Source of the DNA: Burkholderiales bacterium | GTDB taxonomy: Bacteria; Pseudomonadota; Gammaproteobacteria; Burkholderiales; SG8-39 | Direction of reading: 5' to 3' | NCBI GenBank assembly: GCA_027493935.1 | Contig: JAOSJV010000011.1 | Coordinates: 318,811-382,810, forward strand | DNA: 64,000 nucleotides | Position numbers and translations under genes: made by a program | Notes under the pieces: generated by a model | Database searches by the model: none | What the model was told of the DNA's origin: nothing | Seen by the model: the letters and a program-made list of their open reading frames with translations, nothing else | In this document: positions 55,279 through 64,000 of the stretch, piece by piece | Layout of the letters: the number at the start of each line of letters is the position of its first letter | Position numbering within the stretch: position 1 is the stretch's first letter

Positions 55279-56552
55279 TTGAACGAGACACGCGAGCCTC
55301 CTCCCCCGACGTCGCGCGCACGCTGGAACTCACGGCGCCCGCCGCAAGGCGCCGCCGCCTCCGGCGCTGGCTACTGGCGGCGGCAGCGCTTGCCGCCGTC
55401 ATCGCGCTCGCGGCGACGTTCCTGCGCGGCGACGACGGCAAGGTGCGCTACCGGACCGCGAAGCTCGTGCGCGGCGACCTGACCGTCACCGTGACCGCGA
55501 CCGGGACGCTGCAGCCCACCAACCAGGTTGACGTGGGCAGCGAGCTCTCCGGCATCGTCAAGCGCGTCGAGGTCGACTACAACGACAGCGTCCAGGTCGG
55601 CCAGGTGCTCGCGCGGCTCGACACCACGAAGCTCGAGGCGCAGATCCTGCAGTCCGCAGCGGCGCTGCGCGCGGCCCAGGCCCGGGTGAGCGAGGCCGAG
55701 GCGAACGAAAACGAGCTGCGACGCAAGCTCGCGCGCGCGCGCGAGCTCTTCGACCAGAAGTTCGTGTCCGAGGAGGCCCTGATCGCCGCGCAGGCCGCGG
55801 CCGAGCGCGCCGCCGCCAGCGTGCGGAGCGCGCGCAGCCAAGTGGATCAGGCGCAGGCCCTGCTCGAGGTCGATCGCACCAATCTCGCCAAGTCGGTCAT
55901 CCGCTCGCCGATCGACGGCACCGTGCTCGCCCGCAAGGTGGAGCCGGGGCAGACGGTCGCCGCGACGCTGCAGGCGCCGGTGCTGTTCACGCTGGCCGAG
56001 GATCTCACCAAGATGGAGCTGCACGTCGACGTCGACGAGGCGGACATCGGCGAGGTCAAGCCGGGACAGGCCGCAAAGTTCACCGTGGCCGCGTACCCGG
56101 ACCGGGAATTCCCGTCGACCGTCGCCGAGGTGCGCAACGCGGCCAAGACGGTAAGCGGCGTCGTCACCTACCAGACCGTGCTCGCCGTCGACAACGTCGA
56201 GCTGCTGCTGCGGCCCGGCATGACCGGGACGGCGGCCATCACGGTGAGCGAGCTGCGTGGCATTCTGCTCGTGCCGAACGCAGCGCTGCGCTTCACGCCG
56301 CCCGCCCCCGCCATCGCAGAGAAGCGCAGCTTGGTCAGCCGGCTGCTGCCGATGCCGCCGCGCCGCAGCCCGGACGTCGGCACGGTGAGCGCCGAGCGGC
56401 GACACCAGCGCGTGTGGACGCTCGTCGACGGCAAGCCGGTCGCCGTCCCGGTGACCGTCGGCGCGACCGACGGCCTCGCGACCGAGATCGTCTCGGGCAC
56501 GGTGCGGCCGGGGTTCGAAGTGCTCGTGGACACGCTGCCGGCCGGATCATGA
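55279..56552 (+). CDS. MacA/HlyD-like periplasmic adaptor protein (probable frameshift near start)
   Basis: Membrane-fusion subunit of a tripartite exporter. The certain part (from 55323) has a basic anchor [20 protein letters not shown], the biotinyl-lipoyl half [20 protein letters not shown], a coiled-coil hairpin ([40 protein letters not shown]), a second lipoyl half ([20 protein letters not shown]) and beta-barrel domain. No standard start precedes the anchor in this frame. TTG 55279 opens NETREPPPP in another frame that joins across a C5 run at 55303-55307. The 3' end overlaps the ATPase gene by ATGA. Confidence 0.85.
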
Positions 56553-57294
56553 CCACGGCCATCGCGCAGCCGCAAGCCGCCGCCGCGCACGCGACGACGC
56601 CCCCGGTGATCGAGCTGCGCCTGGTGACCAAGACTTACGGCGCAGGCGCTGCCGCGGTGCAGGCGCTGCGCGGCGTGGACCTGCGGATCGCGGCGGGCGA
56701 GTTCGTCGCGGTCATGGGCCCGAGCGGCTCGGGCAAGTCGACGTGCATGAACATCATCGGCTGCCTCGACGTTCCCACCAGCGGCGCCTACTTCTTCGAG
56801 GGCGTGGACGTCGGCGCGCTCTCGCGCGAGCAGCGCGCGCTCTTGCGCCGTCACTATCTCGGGTTCGTGTTCCAGGGCTACAACCTTCTCAACCGCACCT
56901 CGGCGCTGGAGAACGTCGAGCTGCCGCTCGTCTACCGCGGCCTCGCGCCGAGCGCGCGGCGCGCGCGCGCGCTCGGCGCCCTCGCCGCCGTCGGCCTGGC
57001 GGCGTGGGCGCACCATACCCCGGGCGAGCTCTCCGGGGCCAGCAGCAGCGGGTCGCGGTGGCGCGCGCGATCGTCACCGAGCCGACCGTGATCCTCGCCG
57101 ACGAGCCGACCGGCAATCTCGACACCGCCAAGAGCCGCGAGATCATGGAGCTCCTGGTCGAGCTCAACCGCGCGCGCGGCATCACGATCGTCATGGTGAC
57201 GCACGAGGCCGACATGGCCGCCTACGCGCGACGCATCGTGCGGTTCCTGGACGGGCTGGTCGCGGCGGACCACGCCAGCACGGGAGTGCGCTAG
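56549..57294 (+). CDS. MacB-like ABC transporter ATPase (one frameshift)
   Basis: Cytosolic ATPase of the exporter. Walker [18 protein letters not shown] (G57 onward), Q-loop [17 protein letters not shown]. The signature region breaks at a G4 run near 57042: GELSG must shift by one base to give [20 protein letters not shown] with Walker [10 protein letters not shown], then [16 protein letters not shown]. Joined length of about 248 residues is usual for MacB/LolD-type ATPases. The stop TAG shares a base with the permease GTG. Confidence 0.9.
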
Positions 57295-58505
57295 TGTTCC
57301 GGGAGACCGTGTCCCTCGCGCTGCGCGAGATCCGACGCAACGTCCTGCGCTCCTCGCTCACCATCCTCGGCATCGTGATCGGCGTCGCGGCGGTCATCAC
57401 GATGGTGACGCTCGGCGGCGGTGCAACCGTGCACGTGTCGAACCAGATCAAGAGCCTCGGCAGCAATCTGCTCAACGTCCGGCCGGGACAGCAGCCGCGC
57501 GGCCCGGGCGGCGCGCGCCAGAGCGCGGAGCCGTTCGAAGCCGCCGATGCCGAGGCGATCGCGCGCGAGATCTCGGGGCTGGCTGCGGTGGCGCCGACCG
57601 CCTCCAGAGTGATGCTCGCAATCAACGCGGACGCCAACTGGTCGACCTCGGTCATCGGCACCGATAACGCCTACTTCGCCGTGCGCGACTGGCCGCTCGC
57701 GTCGGGGCGGCTGTTCACCGCAGGCGAGGAGCGCGCGGGCAGCATGGTCTGCATCGTCGGCGCCACCGTGCGCCAGAAGCTGTTCGGCGCCCAGGATCCC
57801 CTCGACGCCTCGATCCGGCTCGGCGGGCTCGCGTGCCGGGTCGTCGGCTTGCTCGCCGCCAAGGGACAGGCGACCTTCGGGATGGACCAGGACGACGTCG
57901 TCGCCGTTCCGCTGCGGGCGTTCCAGCGCCGCGTCGCCGGCAACCAGTACGTCGATGCGATCCTGGTGTCGGTGCGCGATGGCGTCTCCACGGCCAAGGC
58001 GCAGAGCGACATCGTGCGGCTGCTGCGCGAGCGGCGGCGGCTGGCACCCGGCGAGGAAGCCGATTTCCACGTCTTGGACATGCAGCAGATCGTGAGCGCG
58101 GTGAGCGGCACCACCCAGACCATGACGGCGCTCCTCGGCGCCGTCGCGGCGGTGAGCCTGCTCGTCGGCGGCATCGGCATCATGAACATCATGCTCGTGT
58201 CGGTGACCGAGCGCACGCGCGAGATCGGCATCCGGCTCGCAATCGGGGCGATGGAGCGCGAAGTCCTGCTTCAGTTCCTGGTGGAAGCGGTGACGCTGTC
58301 GCTTCTCGGCGGCGTCGCGGGAATCCTGCTCGGGCTCGGTACGGCCCTGGCCGGCGCGGCGGCGCTCAACGTGCCGTTCGTGTTGAACCCGTGGATCGTG
58401 CTGGTCGCGTTCCTCTTCTCGGGTGCGGTCGGCGTCCTCTTCGGCTACTTCCCGGCACGCAAGGCCGCGCAGCTCAACCCGATAGACGCACTGCGGCACG
58501 AGTAA
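57294..58505 (+). CDS. MacB/FtsX-like ABC transporter permease
   Basis: A 403-residue inner-membrane protein. N-terminal helix at about 22-45 (TILGIVIGVAAVITMVTLGG), a large periplasmic MacB-PCD domain (ATVHVSNQIKSLGSNLLNVR), and three C-terminal helices in an FtsX domain with VTERTREIGIRLAIGAMERE between the first two. It works with the adaptor and ATPase; substrates of this class include peptides, macrolides and siderophores. An outer-membrane TolC partner is not here. GTG start. Confidence 0.92.
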   Translation: MFRETVSLALREIRRNVLRSSLTILGIVIGVAAVITMVTLGGGATVHVSNQIKSLGSNLLNVRPGQQPRGPGGARQSAEPFEAADAEAIAREISGLAAVAPTASRVMLAINADANWSTSVIGTDNAYFAVRDWPLASGRLFTAGEERAGSMVCIVGATVRQKLFGAQDPLDASIRLGGLACRVVGLLAAKGQATFGMDQDDVVAVPLRAFQRRVAGNQYVDAILVSVRDGVSTAKAQSDIVRLLRERRRLAPGEEADFHVLDMQQIVSAVSGTTQTMTALLGAVAAVSLLVGGIGIMNIMLVSVTERTREIGIRLAIGAMEREVLLQFLVEAVTLSLLGGVAGILLGLGTALAGAAALNVPFVLNPWIVLVAFLFSGAVGVLFGYFPARKAAQLNPIDALRHE

Positions 58506-58531
58506 GGCAAGGCGCCGCCTGCGGAACGCCG

Positions 58532-60044
58532 TCAGCTCTTCTTCGCGTCCGCCGCGACCCCCGCCACGGCTCCGGCGCTCTTCTGCGCGCCGGAGAGTGT
58601 TCGCTCGGTAAGGCCGGCGAGTCCGCTGTCCAGGCTCATGCCGAGCTCCTCGCCGAGCTTCCTGAGCGCGGGCAGCTGGACGGCCATGTCCATGATCGAG
58701 TCGAGCGCCTGGTTGATGGCGGGCTTGCCGGCCGCCGCCCCGTAGGGCTGGCTCGCGCCCAGCCCCGAGATCTGATGAACGCGGATCGACTCGATCCTCT
58801 CGGCCGGTTTCACCATCTCGGCGACGACTTTGGGCAGCGTCTCGAGCTTCGCGAGGGCGATCTTCATTGCCACGACGCGCTCCTCGAGCCTGTTCTCGGC
58901 CTCGATGATCGCGCGCTGACCTTCGGCCTCGGCCAGCAGCTCCTTCTTGCGCGCCGCGGCGCGCGCCTCCGCCGCCTCGACCTCGGCCTTCGCCTCCTCG
59001 ACCTTACGCCGCGCAGCAAGCGCCGCGATCTCGCGCTCCCGCTCCGCCTCGGCGACCATCCTCGCGGTGGTCACCGCCTCGGCCGCCTTGACCGCCTCGG
59101 CCCGTGCCGCGTCGGCCGCGGCGCGCGCCTTGCTCTCCTGGATCTCGGCCTCGCGGAGGGCGCGCTCGCGGGCGATGTCCGCGGCGCGGATCGCCTGCTC
59201 CATCTCGATGCGGGCGCGCGCCGCCTCGCGCTCGCTGTCGGCCTTGCGCTTGACCACCTCGGCGAGTTGGGCCGCCTTGAGCGTCTCGATGCTCTGGACC
59301 TGGGAGATCTCGGCCTGCTGCTGCTCGAGCTCGATCTGGAGCTTGCGCTTGGTCGCCTGCATCGCGGCCTGGCGCACGAAGACCTCGGCGTCGGCGTCGA
59401 TTTCCGCCCGCTCCTTCTTCGAACGCGCAATCACCTCGGCGAGCCTGCGCATGCCGACCGCGTTGAACGCGTTGTTCTCGTCGAGCGTCTTGAACGGCGT
59501 CTGGTCGAGCGCGGTCAGCGAAACCGAGTCGAGCTCGAGTCCGTTTCGCGCGAGCGACTCGCCGAGGGCTTGGCCGATCTCCGCCACGAAGGCGCCGCGG
59601 TTTTCGTGCAGCTCTTCCATCGTCATGCGCGCCGCCACGGCTCGCATCGCGTCGACGAGCTTCCTCGATCAGCTCGCGCAGCTTGTCCGGGTGGAACGTC
59701 CGGCTGCCGAGCGTCTGGGCCGCGCGGGCGACGCCGTCGACGGTCGGCACGACCGACACGTAGAACTCGACGCCTACGTCCGCCCGCAGAAGATCCTTGG
59801 TGATCAGCGCCGCCTCGCCGTCGCGCCGCACCTCGAGGCGCAGCGTTTGCATGTTCACGCGCCCGACCTCGTGGAAGTGCGGGATCGCGATCGTGCCGCC
59901 GTCCATGACGACCTTGCGCCCGCCGATGCCGGTCCGGACCAGGCTCGTCTCGCGGGTCGCGCGCTCGTAGAACCGTGCGAGCAACGCCACGACGATGGCC
60001 AGGACGACGACAATCACGACTGCCCACGCGACGATGTTGGTCAT
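58532..60044 (-). CDS. flotillin-like SPFH-domain protein (one frameshift)
   Basis: Membrane scaffold protein of about 504 residues once joined. ATG 60044 gives an N-terminal helix (IVAWAVVIVVVLAIVVALLA), then the SPFH domain (LVRTGIGGRKVVMDGGTIAI; RVNMQTLRLEVRRDGEAALI; DVGVEFYVSVVPTVDGVARA). Near 59662 one base is missing; the reading resumes as LVDAMRAVAARMTMEELHEN. A long Ala/Glu/Arg coiled coil follows, then LEERVVAMKIALAKLETLPK. Role: membrane microdomain organisation by family. Convergent with the exporter permease, 59 bp upstream of nothing recognised. Confidence 0.87.
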
Positions 60045-60103
60045 AGCGCTTCCTCGATTAGTTGAACCGCGGCGCTGGAATCGGCTGGAGCGGTTGCCCG
60101 CGC

Positions 60104-61563
60104 TCAGAACATCGGCGGGAAGGCGCGGCCGCCCCGCTCGAGCGTGATCCAGCGCGTATCGGTGAACGTCTCGGTCGCCCAGCGCCCGCCGTGCCGCCCC
60201 ATACCGGAGGCCTTGGCGCCGCCGAACGGCGCGTGCGGCTCGTCGTTGACCGACGAGCAGTTGATATGGCACATGCCGGTCTCCAGGCGCTGCGCGATCG
60301 CGAGCCCACGGTTCTCGTCCCGGGTCATGACCCCGGAAGAGAGGCCGTACTCGGTGTCGTTCGCGATCGCGATCGCCTCCTCGTCGGTGCGGAACGGGAT
60401 CACCGGGACCACCGGTCCGAAAGTCTCCTCCTGGTAGAGCTTCATGTCCGGCGTGACGCCGAGCATGATGGTGGGCGCGACGAACCGCCCGTCCACCCGC
60501 CCGCCGAGGACCACTTTCGCGCCCTTTGCGAGCGCATCGTCGATCTGCTCCTTCACCTTGGCCGCCTGCCGGTCGTTGATCAGCGGGCCGATGATGTGCC
60601 CGCTGTCCTTGGTCGGATCGCCGACCTTCAGCCGCGCCGCGCGCTCGACGAACTTCTGCAGGAAAGGTTCGAAGACGCGCTCGTGCACCAGCACCTTCTC
60701 GACCGACATGCAGATCTGTCCCTGGTGCATGAAGCTGCCGAAGCTCGCCGCAGCGCTCGCCCGCTCGAGATCGGCGTCGTCGCACACGATGAGCGCGTCC
60801 TTTCCGCCGAGCTCCACGCAGCACTTCTTCAGGTGTGCGCCGGCCCGCGCGGCGACCTGCCGCCCTACCGGCGTCGATCCGGTGAAGGAGACGCCCTTCA
60901 CTCGCGGGTTCTCGATCAACTCGTCGCCGACCGGCTGCACGTTGGCGCGCGAGCAGGTAACGACGTTAAGCACGCCCTCCGGGATCCCCGCCTCGGCGAA
61001 GACTTCGGCGAACAGGAGCCCGCCGCAGTACGGCGTCTCCTCCGAGGGCTTGAGGACGATCGTGTTGCCGGCCGCGAGCGCGAACGCAAGCCCGCGCGCG
61101 GTGAGCAGCACCGGGAAGTTCCAAGGGCTGATCACCGACACGACGCCCATCGGCTGGCGCACGGCGAGCGAGAGCTTGCCGTACTCGGAAGGGATGACCT
61201 CGCCGATCGGCGCGTAGTTGGCGGCCGCAGCGGAATGGAAGATCTCGGGGACGTAACCGGTCTCGAACATGCCCTTGCCGAACCAGCCGCCGCCCTCGGC
61301 CTGCAGCGCCTCGACGATCTCCATCTTGCGGCGCTCGAACACGTCGGCGATCTCGAGCATGTAGTGGGCGCGCCGGGTGAACGGCAGCGCCGACCAGCCC
61401 CCGAACGCCGCGTGCGCCGCCGCGATCGCCGCCCGCGCGTCCTCGCGGCCGCCATCCGGGATCTCGGCCCAGACCGAACCGTCGGCCGGATTCAGGTCGG
61501 AGAAAGTGCGCGCGGTGGCGATATTGCGCCCCCGATGAACAAGCCCTCGAACACTCGTGCCAT
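60104..61563 (-). CDS. aldehyde dehydrogenase, vanillin/benzaldehyde dehydrogenase-like (one frameshift)
   Basis: NAD(P)-dependent oxidation of an aldehyde to the acid. The core has SPWNFPVLLTARGLAFALAA, VSFTGSTPVGRQVAARA, the catalytic Glu in KKCCVELGGKDALIVCDDAD, the nucleophile Cys in FMHQGQICMSVEKVLVHE, and YQEETFGPVVPVIPFRTDEE. HQGQICMS is typical of vanillin-type enzymes. The ATG at 61563 gives MARVFEGLFIGG, then the C5 (minus-strand G5) run at 61529-61533 forces a shift to RNIATARTFSDLNPADGS. Joined length about 486 residues. It fits oxidation of an aldehyde from feruloyl-CoA-type cleavage. Confidence 0.88.
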
Positions 61564-61564
61564 G

Positions 61565-62650
61565 TCACGCTCCTCTGTCCGCGTGCGGCGCGCCGCCCCG
61601 GTCGGAAGCCGGCCGCGGCCTCGGCTCGGGTTCGCGGATGCGCGCGCTCGCCGCGGCGGCCTCGATCCGGGCGAGCGCCTCGCTCAGCGTGTCGGTGCCG
61701 ACGCTGTGCGCCGCGCCGATCGGCGCGGCGGTGGCGCGCGCGCCGCGCATCGCGCGGACGTGCTCGGCCTGGATCGCGCCCGCGCGGCGCGCGAGCTCGT
61801 CGATCGACTGCGGAATCAACGCGTCGGTCCGCGGTGTCGGCACGGATCTCGGCGCCGCCGCCAGCGGCGCCGAGACCGCGGGCGCGACCACCTGCGCGCT
61901 CGAGCACTCGATGTCGTGCTCCGGTCCGGTCGCCGTCGCCGTGGCGCCGCCGAGGTACGCCTTCTGCACCGCCGGATCCTGCGCCAAGGCCGCTGCCGGG
62001 CCTTCCCCGACGACGCGGCCGTTCTCGAGAAGGTAGCCGCGGTCGCCGATCGCGAGACCCTGACGCGCGTTCTGCTCCACGAGCAGGATACCGACGCCGG
62101 TCCGGCGCACCTCGGCGAGCGTCCTGAAGAGCGCGGTGCACAGCTTCGGCGACAGACCGAGAGAAGGCTCGTCCAGCATCAGGATCGACGGCGCCGACAT
62201 CAGCGCGCGCCCGATCGCGACCATCTGCTGCTCGCCGCCGCTCATCGTGCGCGCGACTTGTGCGCGGCGCTCGGCGAGCTTCGGGAAGAGCGCGAGGACG
62301 CGCTCGAGGTTCTCCCGCTCGGCCGCGCGCGCGCGCCGCGCATAGGCACCGAGGAGGAGGTTCTCCTCGACGCTGAGATCGCCGAAGAGCTGGCGCCCCT
62401 CCGGCACCAACGCGAGGCCCGCCTCGACGATCTCGTGCGGCGGCAGGGCGGCGATCCGATCGCCGCCGATCGTGATCCTGCTCGCTGCGGCCGGCGGCAC
62501 GAGCCCGGCGATCGCGCGCAGGAGCGTGCTCTTGCCGGCGCCGTTGGCACCGAGGATCACGACGATCTCGCCGGGCGCGATGCCGAGCGAGACGCCATCG
62601 AGCGCACGATGCTGCCCGTAGGCGACCGTTAGGTCGCGGCACTCAAGCAT
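61565..62650 (-). CDS. livF: LivF-type branched-chain amino acid ABC ATPase with long C-terminal extension
   Basis: Second ATPase of a HAAT-family importer. The standard domain occupies residues 1-235: Walker A LGANGAGKSTLLRAIAG (G34-T42), LALVPEGRQLFGDLSVEENL, signature TMSGGEQQMVAIGRALM, Walker B ILMLDEPSLGLSP, ending AVQKAYLGG. It then runs on for about 125 residues, Ala/Pro/Arg-rich with a helical stretch (TDTLSEALARIEAAAASARI). LivF proteins normally stop near 235-240. It overlaps livG by eight bases. Confidence 0.92.
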   Translation of the reverse strand: MLECRDLTVAYGQHRALDGVSLGIAPGEIVVILGANGAGKSTLLRAIAGLVPPAAASRITIGGDRIAALPPHEIVEAGLALVPEGRQLFGDLSVEENLLLGAYARRARAAERENLERVLALFPKLAERRAQVARTMSGGEQQMVAIGRALMSAPSILMLDEPSLGLSPKLCTALFRTLAEVRRTGVGILLVEQNARQGLAIGDRGYLLENGRVVGEGPAAALAQDPAVQKAYLGGATATATGPEHDIECSSAQVVAPAVSAPLAAAPRSVPTPRTDALIPQSIDELARRAGAIQAEHVRAMRGARATAAPIGAAHSVGTDTLSEALARIEAAAASARIREPEPRPRPASDRGGAPHADRGA

Positions 62651-63377
62651 CTTCGTCTCCGAGATAAGCGCGGATCACCTCGCGGTCGGCGAGCGTCTCG
62701 GCCGGCGCGCCCTCGGCGATCTTGACCCCGCCGCTCATGACCACGCACCGGTCGCACAGGCTGCGGATCGCGTCCATGACGTGCTCGACGAGCACGATAC
62801 TGCGGCCCTCCTCGCGCAGGCTCCGAATCAGCGCGATACCGGTCTGCAGCTCGGTCGGGTTGAGCCCGGCCAGCCATTCGTCGAGCAGCAGGACGCGCGG
62901 GTCGGAGGCGAGCGCGCGCGCGAGCTCGACCCGCTTCTCGTCGATGTAGGTGAGCGCCGCGGTCGCCATGCCCATCGCGTGCGCCATGCCGACCCGCTCG
63001 AGCTGGCGCTCGGCGTACTTGCGCGCTTCGCGCCCCCACAGCCGTTTGTGGCCGAACACCGCGCCGGCCATTACGTTCTCGAGCACGGTCAGCGAGGGCA
63101 GGATGCGCACGAGCTGGAAGGTGCGCCCGACGCCGGCGCGCGCAATGTGGCGCGCCGGCCGGTCGGAGATCAGCCGGTCGTCCAGATAGATGTCGCCGGT
63201 AGTGGGCTTGAACACCCCGGAGATCAGGTTGAGCACCGTCGTCTTTCCGGACCCGTTTGGACCGATCAGCCCGAGCACCTCGTTCTGGCGCACCGCGAAG
63301 CTCAGCTGGTCCACCGCGAGCAGGCCGCCGAAGCGCTTGACGACGCTCTGGACGTCGAGCACGGTCCGCTCAGCCAC
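62643..63377 (-). CDS. livG: LivG-type branched-chain amino acid ABC ATPase
   Basis: First ATPase of the HAAT importer, 244 residues. Walker A GLIGPNGSGKTTVLNLISGV, GVGRTFQLVRILPSLTVLEN, ALTYIDEKRVELARALASD in place of the usual LSxGQ (an ALTYIDEKR variant common in LivG relatives), Walker B VLLLDEWLAGLNPTE, and VLVEHVMDAIRSLCDRCVVM. DEW instead of DEP after Walker B is a further small deviation. Overlaps both livM and livF by eight bases. Confidence 0.92.
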   Translation of the reverse strand: MAERTVLDVQSVVKRFGGLLAVDQLSFAVRQNEVLGLIGPNGSGKTTVLNLISGVFKPTTGDIYLDDRLISDRPARHIARAGVGRTFQLVRILPSLTVLENVMAGAVFGHKRLWGREARKYAERQLERVGMAHAMGMATAALTYIDEKRVELARALASDPRVLLLDEWLAGLNPTELQTGIALIRSLREEGRSIVLVEHVMDAIRSLCDRCVVMSGGVKIAEGAPAETLADREVIRAYLGDEDA

Positions 63378-64000
63378 GGCGGGTCCCCCACCGCAGTCGC
63401 TCGAGCGCGAACTCGATCCGGCCGACCACGCCGTGCGGAATCAAGTACACGATCAGCAGGAACGCAACGCCGAGCAGGAGAACGGTCTGCGTCGGAAAGC
63501 GTGCCGCGATCAGCTCCCAGAGCAGCGCGAACGGGATCACGCCGACCAGCGGGCCCCACAGGCGGTGCGCGCCCCCGAGCAACGCCATGATCACCACCTG
63601 AAACGACAGTTCCGGCGAGTAGACGATGCTCGGCTCGATGTAGGTGTAGCGCGGCGCCATCACCGCGCCGACCACCGCCGCGAACACACCCGAGATCACG
63701 AACAGGATCAGCTTCGCTGCGGCCGAGTTGATGCCGACATGGGCGGCTACCAGCTCGTCGTTGCCGATGATGTGCAGCGCGAAGCCGAGCCGCGAGCGCG
63801 CGACGAGCCAACCGACCAGGTACACCAGCGCCGCCAGGCCGAGCAGCTCCCAGTAGATGATCCGCTCGGTGATCTCGGTGAAGACGTACATCCCGCGGCT
63901 GCCGGTCAGGTTGTTCTGCACCCACGTCACCACCTGGCGGATCAGCTCCGCGAGGCCAAGCGTGAAGATCACGAAGTACACGCCCGTCAGCCGCAGCGTC
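63370..64000 (-). CDS. livM: LivM-type branched-chain amino acid ABC permease, C-terminal part
   Basis: About 209 residues of the second permease, cut by the right edge. It has repeated membrane helices and the family stretch GFALHIIGNDELVAAHVGIN (the EAA-like loop), PELSFQVVIMALLGGAHRLW and WGPLVGVIPFALLWELIAAR. It overlaps livG by eight bases. The cognate substrate-binding protein may be the one at 37013 or lie beyond the window. Confidence 0.9.
   Translation of the reverse strand, partial: TLRLTGVYFVIFTLGLAELIRQVVTWVQNNLTGSRGMYVFTEITERIIYWELLGLAALVYLVGWLVARSRLGFALHIIGNDELVAAHVGINSAAAKLILFVISGVFAAVVGAVMAPRYTYIEPSIVYSPELSFQVVIMALLGGAHRLWGPLVGVIPFALLWELIAARFPTQTVLLLGVAFLLIVYLIPHGVVGRIEFALERLRWGTRRG

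Noticed and set aside
58532..60044. Flotillin pseudogene
   Set aside because: A single missing base splits it while both parts stay fully family-like, matching the general indel pattern of the window.

Overview
The window is a GC-rich (about 68-70 %) proteobacterial chromosome segment. Gene content and order point to a betaproteobacterium of Burkholderiales/Rhodocyclales type: pilGHIJL next to rubredoxin and thiD-thiE-hemL, aroQ-accB-accC-prmA, and a torF-like gene with glnK-amtB. No rRNA, tRNA, CRISPR array, insertion sequence or prophage gene was recognised. Genus and species cannot be told from this sequence alone.

Left half (1-32 kb) is mostly housekeeping. On the minus strand lies the twitching chemosensory operon pilG-pilH-pilI-pilJ-pilL, then rubredoxin. 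Divergent from it is the overlapping set thiD-thiE-hemL (thiamine and tetrapyrrole precursors). mscL and mgtE follow, then a UMF1-type MFS transporter and an NYN/LOTUS protein. A six-gene minus-strand run holds mpl-yqiA-rnb-tonB-aroE-mtgA. On the plus strand come a nucleotidyltransferase-like protein, a TlpA-like thioredoxin, aroQ, accB, accC, prmA, a zinc-ribbon DUF3426-like protein, a PfkB kinase and a PlsC acyltransferase. comM-apaH and ubiK lie on the minus strand. A nitrogen-regulated unit (outer-membrane TorF-like protein, glnK, amtB) has a near-consensus sigma-54 promoter, two NtrC-type sites on the same helical face, and a strong intrinsic terminator.

Right half (32-64 kb) reads as an accessory catabolic region for lignin-type or other methoxylated/hydroxylated aromatics. 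It holds a feruloyl-CoA-synthetase-like enzyme beside a MarR regulator, a decayed thiolase, a LigB-type extradiol dioxygenase, an ACMSD/gamma-resorcylate-decarboxylase-like amidohydrolase and a vanillin-dehydrogenase-like aldehyde dehydrogenase. It also holds a cytosolic reductive-dehalogenase-like corrinoid/Fe-S protein and a methyl-transfer set: a methyltransferase-like protein, MetF, and two short MetE-like zinc proteins. Uptake is served by a TAXI-type TRAP system, a DctP-type TRAP system with fused DctQM, and branched-chain-amino-acid-type ABC components (a binding protein, and LivF, LivG, LivM at the right edge). A MacAB-like exporter and a flotillin-like protein sit between them. My inference is that this region imports small aromatic acids, activates or cleaves them, and handles their methyl groups through folate and perhaps corrinoid chemistry.

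A caution runs through everything. About a dozen genes, including core ones such as accC, aroQ and pilJ, are broken by one or two single-base indels, several at G or C runs. I read these mainly as sequencing or assembly errors, not as gene decay. The thiolase at about 40.8 kb is different: it has lost whole internal segments and looks like a true relic.
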